Source: Bacteroidales bacterium
Lineage (GTDB): Bacteria > Bacteroidota > Bacteroidia > Bacteroidales > UBA1715
Assembly: GCA_017618935.1 (NCBI GenBank)
Contig: JAFZTG010000101.1
Coordinates: 1 to 10,210, forward strand
DNA: 10,210 nt
Reading direction: 5' to 3'
The notes under the pieces are model-generated. The model ran no database searches and was not told the DNA's origin. It saw nothing but the letters and a program-made list of their open reading frames with translations. The position numbers and the translations under genes were made by a program. Shown piece after piece: positions 1 through 4,574 of the stretch. The first letter of the stretch is position 1. Each line of letters begins with the position of its first letter.

Positions 1-303
1 ATTCACAATGGGACGTCAAAATATCTGCTCAGACAAGTTCTTTACGAATACGTGCCTTCCGAATTATTTGACAGACCCAAATGGGGGTTTTCAATTCCTC
101 TTTGTGAATGGTTACACAAAGATTTACATTATCTTATTGATGATTATTTAAACGAAAACTTAATCATAAAAACCAACGTGTTCAACCCCAAAGTTGTTCG
201 TTCACTAGTCAGGAAATTTGAGAATGGTCGGAACGATTATCTGTATAATCGCCTATGGCAAATCATTCTCGTTCAAAAATTCTTGGAGGAGAAATTACGG
301 TAA
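1..303 (+). CDS. Asparagine synthetase-like protein, C-terminal end (partial)
   Basis: The frame is open from the first base and stops with TAA at 301-303, giving the last 100 residues of a gene that begins outside the window. Residues 7-35 (KYLLRQVLYEYVPSELFDRPKWGFSIPLCEWL region) match the end of the ATP-pyrophosphatase synthetase domain of AsnB-type glutamine-hydrolysing asparagine synthetases, where the RPKxGFxIP stretch is characteristic. The enzyme family moves the amide nitrogen of glutamine to an AMP-activated carboxylate. The N-terminal glutaminase half is not visible. Such AsnB-like paralogues are common in polysaccharide or capsule clusters of Bacteroidota, so the true substrate may be a sugar or another acid rather than aspartate. 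A GTG at 52 is an internal codon, not a start, because homology continues upstream of it. No clear terminator follows. Confidence 0.85.
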   Translation: MHNGTSKYLLRQVLYEYVPSELFDRPKWGFSIPLCEWLHKDLHYLIDDYLNENLIIKTNVFNPKVVRSLVRKFENGRNDYLYNRLWQIILVQKFLEEKLR

Positions 304-319
304 AAATTTTCACCTCAAT

Positions 320-349
320 CTCTTTAATCACTGCCACATCGGCTTTGAT
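320..349. repeat. 30-bp direct repeat, copy 1 (remnant of HTH gene 3' end)
   Basis: This 30-base stretch is identical to 1022-1051, in the same orientation and 702 bp apart. On the minus strand both copies encode IKADVAVIKE, which in copy 2 is near the C-terminus of the HTH regulator. Here there is no HTH gene around it. Weak similarity may continue to the left, since CACCT at 311-315 matches 1018-1022 if a 6-base insertion is allowed. To the right similarity stops at 349. It is best read as a scar of a former regulator copy or of an insertion or recombination event. Confidence 0.85.
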
Positions 350-361
350 CAAAAAGTTTTT

Positions 362-395
362 ACTAGTTCTTCTAGAAATCTAGTTAACTAGTTCT
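362..395. promoter_or_regulatory. Cluster of four CTAG palindromes, candidate operator
   Basis: CTAG occurs at 363-366, 372-375, 380-383 and 388-391, with start-to-start spacings of 9, 8 and 8 bases. The sites lie in palindromes: ACTAGT (362-367), TCTAGA (371-376) and the perfect 12-mer CTAGTTAACTAG (380-391). A 9-base direct repeat ACTAGTTCT is at 362-370 and 387-395. The block ends about 10 bases before the -7 element at 406-413 and covers the place where a -33 box would lie, as expected of an operator for the downstream four-helix-bundle gene. The binding protein is unknown. The nearby HTH regulator or the four-helix-bundle protein itself are candidates by proximity only. Confidence 0.5.
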
Positions 396-405
396 CTAAA
401 ATTCC

Positions 406-413
406 TATCTTTG
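406..413 (+). promoter_or_regulatory. Bacteroidota -7 promoter element for the four-helix-bundle gene
   Basis: TATCTTTG is a perfect match to TAnnTTTG. The expected -33 TTG is not present at the usual distance (383-385 reads GTT), which may mean dependence on an activator at the CTAG block. It predicts transcription start near 418-420 and a short A/T-rich leader before the ATG at 435. It also argues against a TTG start at 411, which lies inside the element. Confidence 0.65.
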
Positions 414-434
414 CACCAACATAATAAATCTAAT

Positions 435-1001
435 ATGGCACGCATACAAAACACCCAAGGTTTCCTACGGGGGAATGGAGACTGTAGAAACACCTATTTT
501 TACAAAAAATCACAAGTTATTTATGACTTGACCTTTTTCTTTGCCCATAAGTTTCTGACCAGCAGAGATAGAACTGTGGACCAGATGATTCAGGCGGCTC
601 GCTCGGGGAAACAGAATTTTGTGGAAGGTATGGCAGATGGTGTAACATCCACCGAAATGCAAATTAAGTTATTGAATGTTGGGAAAAGCAGTTTGTTGGA
701 ACTTCGTGAAGACTACGAAGATTATTTACGAACACGAAATCTTGCTATTTGGGACAATACCCATCCCCGATATTCTGCTATGGTTACTTACTGCAAGTAC
801 CACAACGACCTGCCGTATTATCAGCCGTTTTTTACAAAATGGACAGCAGAGGAACTCTCAAATGTTGCCCTGACCTTGATTCACCAAACTGACAAAATGA
901 TGGAAAGTTACCTAACGAGACTTGAAACGTTTTTTGTAAAAAATGGAGGCATAAAAGAAGCAATGGCAAAGGCACGATTACAAAACAAACGCACTCACTA
1001 A
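435..1001 (+). CDS. Four-helix-bundle suffix domain protein (23S rRNA IVS/Avd-like fold)
   Basis: The protein has 188 residues. The stretch KKSQVIYDLTFFFAHKFL followed by RTVDQMIQAARSGKQNFVEG and then the LLNVGKSSLLELREDYEDYLRTR helix matches the four-helix-bundle family first noted in proteins encoded by 23S rRNA intervening sequences. The longer C-terminal part fits the 'four helix bundle suffix' variant common in Bacteroidota. The same fold includes Avd, the accessory protein of diversity-generating retroelements, which binds nucleic acid and the reverse transcriptase. The biological role of the stand-alone form is unknown. I chose the ATG at 435 because the upstream TTG at 411 sits inside the -7 promoter element. 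The gene is free-standing, preceded by its own promoter and a CTAG cluster, and it ends 5 bases from the stop of the convergent HTH gene. It is bracketed by 30-bp repeats, suggesting acquisition. Family assignment is firm; function is not. Confidence 0.85.
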   Translation: MARIQNTQGFLRGNGDCRNTYFYKKSQVIYDLTFFFAHKFLTSRDRTVDQMIQAARSGKQNFVEGMADGVTSTEMQIKLLNVGKSSLLELREDYEDYLRTRNLAIWDNTHPRYSAMVTYCKYHNDLPYYQPFFTKWTAEELSNVALTLIHQTDKMMESYLTRLETFFVKNGGIKEAMAKARLQNKRTH

Positions 1002-1006
1002 TACAA

Positions 1007-1297
1007 TTATACTATTACCACCTCTTTAATCACTGCCACATCGGCTTTGATTTGGGCGATGTCTGAAGAAAGTTTGCTGAAATCGGCAGAAGTATCGTCT
1101 TGCACCAAGGCGGAAACAGGAACTTTTAGGATTTGGGCAATTTGAAGCAGACGGTTGAAGGAAACGTCTGTTATGCCTCTTTCAATTCGTGAATATGAAA
1201 CATTGGTAATATTCAATTCAAAAGCAACATCTTCTTGTGTAAGATGTTGTGCACGACGCAATGCCGAAATATTCTTTCCTAATTGAATCAAATCCAT
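1007..1297 (-). CDS. Small XRE-family HTH transcriptional regulator
   Basis: The protein has 96 residues from the ATG at 1297-1295. Residues about 5-62 form a Cro/C1-type helix-turn-helix: LGKNISALRRAQHLTQEDVAFELNIT, then NVSYSRIERGITDVSFNRLLQIAQILKVPVSAL. This is the usual five-helix order, with LTQEDVA leading into the DNA-binding pair. The C-terminal tail (about 70-96, SKLSSDIAQIKADVAVIKE) has heptad spacing and probably forms a short coiled coil for dimerisation. A GTG two codons upstream (1303) is possible but less likely, as it would overlap a -7-like element. The gene is convergent with the four-helix-bundle gene and divergent from the 1432 gene across 134 AT-rich bases. It may therefore repress itself and the divergent operon. 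The last codons carry copy 2 of the 30-bp repeat. Confidence 0.9.
   Translation of the reverse strand: MDLIQLGKNISALRRAQHLTQEDVAFELNITNVSYSRIERGITDVSFNRLLQIAQILKVPVSALVQDDTSADFSKLSSDIAQIKADVAVIKEVVIV
1022..1051. repeat. 30-bp direct repeat, copy 2 (inside HTH gene 3' end)
   Basis: These bases are identical to 320-349. They encode, on the minus strand, IKADVAVIKE near the end of the HTH regulator, followed by four further codons and the stop. This copy is in an intact gene and so is likely the original. The interval between the copies (350-1021) contains exactly the four-helix-bundle gene with its promoter and CTAG block. Confidence 0.9.
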
Positions 1298-1302
1298 ACA
1301 CA

Positions 1303-1310
1303 CAAAATTA
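1303..1310 (-). promoter_or_regulatory. Possible -7 element for the HTH regulator
   Basis: On the minus strand 1310-1303 reads TAATTTTG, which fits TAnnTTTG. It lies only five bases before the ATG at 1297, so the message would be leaderless or almost so. No convincing -33 TTG is seen about 20 bases further upstream. AT-rich sequence produces such matches by chance, so this is tentative. Confidence 0.3.
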
Positions 1311-1375
1311 AGATAGTCAGACGAATAAATTTTATAATGAAATTTTTAAAACTTATCATTTTATTTTAAAAACAC

Positions 1376-1406
1376 TTGCGTTTTTAATTTTTAACTACTA
1401 TTTTTG
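1376..1406 (+). promoter_or_regulatory. Promoter of the 1432-3280 operon
   Basis: A -33 TTG at 1376-1378 and a -7 TATTTTTG at 1399-1406 are separated by 20 bases, which is the standard Bacteroidota housekeeping arrangement. Transcription should start around 1411-1414, leaving a leader of about 20 A-rich bases before the ATG at 1432. It lies in the divergent interval next to the HTH regulator gene, so control by that regulator is plausible but not shown. Confidence 0.65.
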
Positions 1407-1431
1407 AACACAAAACTTTAAATACAAAATT

Positions 1432-1725
1432 ATGACTGAAAAAAATTTGGATTTAAATATTGCTATCGCACTTGAAATTATTCGCGAATTGCCTAACACA
1501 TTTGATTCGCATGATTTTATTAAGAAATATGCTAAACAGAATGAGATTCAATATATTCATGAACTATATTCTTATGGTAGTTTTCGAACTTACCACTTAC
1601 AAATAGGTAAAGAGTTGTTAAGATTAAGCGAAAACGGAGCTTTACCTATAATAAAAATAATGGAAACGAAAAGTGAAGATGTTTTTGGAAATATTGACGA
1701 GATAGCGAAATGGAGAAAAAAATAA
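1432..1725 (+). CDS. Small hypothetical protein, 97 residues
   Basis: I do not recognise a named family. The protein is soluble, with no signal peptide or membrane segment, and looks mostly helical. It has an IAIALEIIRELPNTFDSHDFIKKYAKQN stretch followed by YIHELYSYGSFRTYHLQIGKELLRLSENG. The DSHDFIKKY plus HxxIGKELLRLSE layout resembles a small winged-helix or other DNA/protein-binding module, but that is only an impression. It starts with ATG at 1432, about 25 bases after a good -7 element. Its end overlaps the next gene by 16 bases in another frame, so the two are probably translationally coupled. It is the first gene of an AT-rich three-gene unit. I recall similar short hypothetical proteins in Bacteroides and Prevotella, without known role. 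Confidence 0.7.
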   Translation: MTEKNLDLNIAIALEIIRELPNTFDSHDFIKKYAKQNEIQYIHELYSYGSFRTYHLQIGKELLRLSENGALPIIKIMETKSEDVFGNIDEIAKWRKK

Positions 1726-2906
1726 ATTTTTTTATTGCTTTATTGCTGTGTGCTACGAATGCACTTGCAGAGGATGTTGATACCACTCAATTTACAGAAT
1801 TTGGCTTCAAAGGGAAAGTAAAAACGGTAACTTGTTTTTATTCAAAAGAAGATTTTGGAGATATTGTCAAAGATAAAGATGCTATTTATACCTTTTCTTA
1901 CGACAATCTGGGAAATCTTAAGGAAACAAGATCTGGTGGAGATAATTGTGTGAGTCGTTATTATATATACGAAGGGAACAAATTAACTCAGATTCTAATT
2001 TCTCACTTAGGATACATCAATTCAACTATAAAAAGTTACAACTTAACAGATTCCATTTCTTTAAAGTATGATGATAAAGGCAACCTCATAGAAAAAGATT
2101 TCTTTTCTATTGAGTATCATTTATCAAGGGACTGGGGTACGATTCCAGATGATATTTCTTGGATTGAGACTATTAAAGATTTTGTAATAAAATATAAATA
2201 TAATGAAAATAACAAACTTATTGAGGATAAACTTTATAACAAAAATGGTTCTTTAGTGTATACAACTATCTACAAATACGACACAAATGGTCTACTAATA
2301 AAAGAAAAACGAACCTATGCTTCTGACCCCTACAGATACGAGGATGAATATGATTATTCATACGTGTACGGCACATCAAAGAAAATCACACGGGATAGCT
2401 GTTCTTATGGAAAATCAAAAATGCAACTAGATCATAGGTATAATTATGACGAAAGTGGAAGATTAAAAAAGGTTGATTACAATTTTTATATGGATACGTG
2501 GACACCTGAAGGAGGAAAGGAAAAGACACAATTTTTGCCACGAAAAAAAGTAGAATATACATATAATACAGTTGGAAACTGTTTGTCGATAAATTATTTC
2601 AACTATAATTATCTTATAAATTGGAATTGGCACGTGCCAGATAAATGTAGTGGGACTTATAAGACAGAAGATATTACTTATGCGTATAACAATGATAATA
2701 ATATTACTTCAAGCATTAAAACAGAATATAGGCGAAAATTTCCCAATAATGATAACAACATGGAAATAATACTAGAACGCAAATTCATAACTAGATATAC
2801 TTACGATTCTTATGGAAACTGGATTGAAAAAAGAATTTTTGAAATAAAAGATGGTCTTGAATTCTTTCAGGGTGGAATAATTAGAGATATAACATATTAC
2901 GAATAA
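1710..2906 (+). CDS. Secreted YD-repeat-like protein of unknown function
   Basis: The protein has 398 residues. Residues 1-20 are a signal peptide: basic start MEKK, a hydrophobic core, and ALA before ED, predicting type I cleavage after residue 20. No lipobox is seen. The mature part contains about nine degenerate units of the form Y-x-Y-(D/N)-x-x-G-x-L, near residues 60, 84, 118, 162, 188, 244, 283, 324 and 363 (for example YKYDTNGLLIKEK, YNYDESGRLKKVD, YTYDSYGNWIEKR). They resemble the YD/RHS repeat and similar beta-hairpin repeats in Bacteroidota exported proteins. The protein is far too short for an RHS toxin shell and has no RHS core or toxin domain. The start overlaps the end of the preceding gene by 16 bases. 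It probably acts in the periplasm or on the surface; ligand and role are unknown. Confidence 0.75.
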   Translation: MEKKINFFIALLLCATNALAEDVDTTQFTEFGFKGKVKTVTCFYSKEDFGDIVKDKDAIYTFSYDNLGNLKETRSGGDNCVSRYYIYEGNKLTQILISHLGYINSTIKSYNLTDSISLKYDDKGNLIEKDFFSIEYHLSRDWGTIPDDISWIETIKDFVIKYKYNENNKLIEDKLYNKNGSLVYTTIYKYDTNGLLIKEKRTYASDPYRYEDEYDYSYVYGTSKKITRDSCSYGKSKMQLDHRYNYDESGRLKKVDYNFYMDTWTPEGGKEKTQFLPRKKVEYTYNTVGNCLSINYFNYNYLINWNWHVPDKCSGTYKTEDITYAYNNDNNITSSIKTEYRRKFPNNDNNMEIILERKFITRYTYDSYGNWIEKRIFEIKDGLEFFQGGIIRDITYYE

Positions 2907-2914
2907 TAAATATT

Positions 2915-3280
2915 ATGAGCAAAAAAAGTAAATATCTTGTATTAATCATCTCATTGATGATAATAGGCTTAATAACAATAATTTATAGGAAACCTATTCC
3001 ACACGCAAGAATCATCTTCGTTATAGAAATTGCGTTACTTATAGGAGTTTGTTGGAAATATGGGAAAATCTGCCCAAAATGCGGAGGTCATTTAGTTGAA
3101 AAAAATCGCATTGCAACAAACACTGTTTCTTATGTTAAATATGAGAGTACAGGATCCTTATCTGATTGCGATCAAAAACATCCCGTTACATACATACGCA
3201 CGGACTACGATGTCACCTATGTATGTAATAAATGTGGTTATGAAGAACAAAAACACGAAAGAAAAGACGAAAAAGCATAA
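2915..3280 (+). CDS. Small membrane protein with zinc-ribbon cysteines
   Basis: The protein has 121 residues. There are two predicted membrane segments, about residues 7-24 and 32-46, joined by a short basic loop. Then comes a soluble tail with two CxxC pairs: CPKC at 53-56 and CNKC at 104-107. Each is followed by G, as in zinc-ribbon knuckles, and the tail ends in a charged run of K/E/R. The two pairs could bind one zinc ion, with the 48-residue insert (rich in T, Y and D) between them. The ATG at 2915 lies 8 bases after the previous stop, so it is likely in the same transcript. I recognise no named family. A role as a membrane-anchored partner of the secreted YD-repeat protein is speculation. 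Confidence 0.7.
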   Translation: MSKKSKYLVLIISLMIIGLITIIYRKPIPHARIIFVIEIALLIGVCWKYGKICPKCGGHLVEKNRIATNTVSYVKYESTGSLSDCDQKHPVTYIRTDYDVTYVCNKCGYEEQKHERKDEKA

Positions 3281-3348
3281 CATATTGCATTCTGAACCCT
3301 TCCAATCTCTCTATTATACGAATTCAGCATCGCCGTAGTAACCCGAAC

Positions 3349-3397
3349 AGCGAGAAACCAATCATGTGCGAATAATACGATTTGATTTCTCGCTTTT
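3349..3397 (+). terminator. Terminator-like hairpin after the zinc-ribbon gene
   Basis: AGCGAGAAA (3349-3357) pairs perfectly with TTTCTCGCT (3386-3394) and is followed by a short T run, TTTT at 3394-3397. The stem can be extended inward with one mismatch and a bulge. The loop is long for an intrinsic terminator and the T run is short. A second possible stem, AATACGA (3374-3380) with TCGTATT (3402-3408), crosses the first and would compete with it. It sits about 70 bases after the stop at 3280 and before the next promoter, a sensible place to end the 1432-3280 transcript. The rest of 3281-3464 shows no gene. Confidence 0.45.
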
Positions 3398-3464
3398 CTA
3401 TTCGTATTTTTCCGAAGCGTGGCATAAATTTCTCAAAATCTTACATATAGATTAAAACTTTTTC

Positions 3465-3472
3465 TAAATTTG
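3465..3472 (+). promoter_or_regulatory. -7 promoter element of the AsmA operon
   Basis: TAAATTTG fits TAnnTTTG exactly. Transcription would start near 3478, with a leader of about 18 bases containing a run of seven A before the ATG at 3496. A clear -33 TTG is missing at the normal spacing. The element overlaps a potential GTG start at 3472 and so helps to reject that start. Confidence 0.6.
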
Positions 3473-3495
3473 TGGCAATCGTAAAAAAATGTTTT

Positions 3496-4224
3496 ATGCC
3501 ATACAGAAGACTTCCAAATACTGATGCGGCTCGGTTGAGAGCGTTGCAAACAGCAATAGAGAAAAGTAAAAATGTGCCTCGTAACGAGTGTGCTATTTCG
3601 TATCAAACACTTTTAGAGGCAAAATTTTTTATCAATACTCTCCGTTACGGAATCGAGCAAAGTCGTTCCAACTATAGCCAGTCGGTCAAGAAAGGGGCTA
3701 ATTTGGCTCAAATGCAACGACGTACAAAAATGTACATTTCTCATTTCATTCAAGTTCTGAATATGGCTATTCTCCGTGGTGAGATGAAAGCCTCCATACG
3801 TGATTTTTATGGTTTGAAAGGGAAAAAGCTTCCGCCGCTGGAAACAACGGAGGACGTGCTGGAATGGGGAAAGAAAATCATTGATGGCGAACAAGACCGA
3901 ATAGCGCACGGCGGTGCAAATATGACGAATCCGCATATTTCAATGGTGAAAATTGAATATAATAAATTTGCCGCAGCTGCTCGCACTCAGGAAATTCGAC
4001 AATCAACCGACAAAAGAACTGCAGAATATATTGGAGACCTAAGAAAACAAGGCGACGATATTATTCTCAAAGTGTGGAACGAGGTCGAAAATCACTTTGC
4101 CGACTTGGATCCGGAAAAACGGCGCGAAATTTGTAGTGAATATGGAATATCGTATGTTTGGAGAAAATCTGAATTGCAAAATAATGCGGAATCTTCAACG
4201 ACGACAACTGAAAATATGAATTGA
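3496..4224 (+). CDS. Hypothetical protein, mostly helical, first gene of AsmA operon
   Basis: The protein has 242 residues from the ATG at 3496. The in-frame GTG at 3472 is rejected because it lies in the -7 element. The N-terminus MPYRRLPNTDAARLRAL is distinctive, and I recall it from unnamed conserved proteins of Bacteroidales. No signal peptide, membrane segment or catalytic motif is evident. The sequence is rich in K, R, E and Q and is predicted to be helical, with a basic middle part (about 55-90), a short linker with GKKLPPLETTEDVLEWG, and a low-complexity end ESSTTTTEN. It may be a cytoplasmic structural or nucleic-acid-associated protein, but no function can be assigned. The stop is 2 bases before the next ATG, so it is co-transcribed with the lipoprotein and AsmA-like genes. 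Confidence 0.75.
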   Translation: MPYRRLPNTDAARLRALQTAIEKSKNVPRNECAISYQTLLEAKFFINTLRYGIEQSRSNYSQSVKKGANLAQMQRRTKMYISHFIQVLNMAILRGEMKASIRDFYGLKGKKLPPLETTEDVLEWGKKIIDGEQDRIAHGGANMTNPHISMVKIEYNKFAAAARTQEIRQSTDKRTAEYIGDLRKQGDDIILKVWNEVENHFADLDPEKRREICSEYGISYVWRKSELQNNAESSTTTTENMN

Positions 4225-4226
4225 TT

Positions 4227-4571
4227 ATGAAAAAAATACTGTTTACGCTATGCTCAGTCCTGCTGCTATTCAGTAGTTGTGATAAAACAAAATTTGACGA
4301 AGCAGATTTGGTTGGTCGATGGAAAAGCGGAACGCTCTGGGAAAAATACTCTTCTACGGGAACAGGTGCCACATGGGACACCAAAGATGATATGGACGAA
4401 TCCGAAGCTCAGTCGTTTACGTGGGAACTCAAGGGGGAAACACTTACACAATACCATCAAATGGAAAGCAGTAGCGGCGTTATCCCAAAACAATATACCA
4501 TCAAAACATTGACAGCTACCTCGTTAATTTATACAGCAAACGGAAAAACCTATACCTTTACAAAACAATAA
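4227..4571 (+). CDS. Small lipocalin-like lipoprotein
   Basis: The protein has 114 residues. Residues 1-17 form a lipoprotein signal peptide ending in the lipobox LFSS-C, so Cys18 should be lipidated. After it come D and K, the kind of residues often seen in Bacteroidota lipoproteins. The mature part begins a beta-rich domain with LVGRWKSG (28-35), the typical opening of lipocalin-like domains in this phylum, and ends in alternating hydrophobic strands (YTIKTLTATSLIYTANGKTYTFTK). It probably sits in the periplasm or at the outer membrane and may bind a small hydrophobic ligand. The ATG at 4227 is preferred over the TTG two codons earlier, which would overlap the previous stop. It lies 2 bases after the previous gene and 3 bases before the AsmA-like gene, so all three form one operon. 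Confidence 0.8.
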   Translation: MKKILFTLCSVLLLFSSCDKTKFDEADLVGRWKSGTLWEKYSSTGTGATWDTKDDMDESEAQSFTWELKGETLTQYHQMESSSGVIPKQYTIKTLTATSLIYTANGKTYTFTKQ

Positions 4572-4574
4572 TTT

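Noticed and set aside
411..1001. TTG start at 411 for the four-helix-bundle gene.
   Set aside because: The TTG overlaps the -7 promoter element TATCTTTG at 406-413, so it would not be in the transcript. The ATG at 435 is preferred.
320..1051. Template and variable repeats of a diversity-generating retroelement, suggested by the Avd-like protein and the repeats.
   Set aside because: The repeats are identical with no adenine-directed differences, are only 30 bases long, and no reverse transcriptase gene is present in the window.
1710..2906. RHS-type polymorphic toxin with immunity gene.
   Set aside because: The protein is only 398 residues, has no RHS core or C-terminal toxin domain, and the next gene is a zinc-ribbon membrane protein with no immunity features.
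3281..3464. Possible tRNA or small RNA gene in the gap.
   Set aside because: No cloverleaf, anticodon arm or T-loop pattern is visible; only a terminator-like hairpin can be supported.
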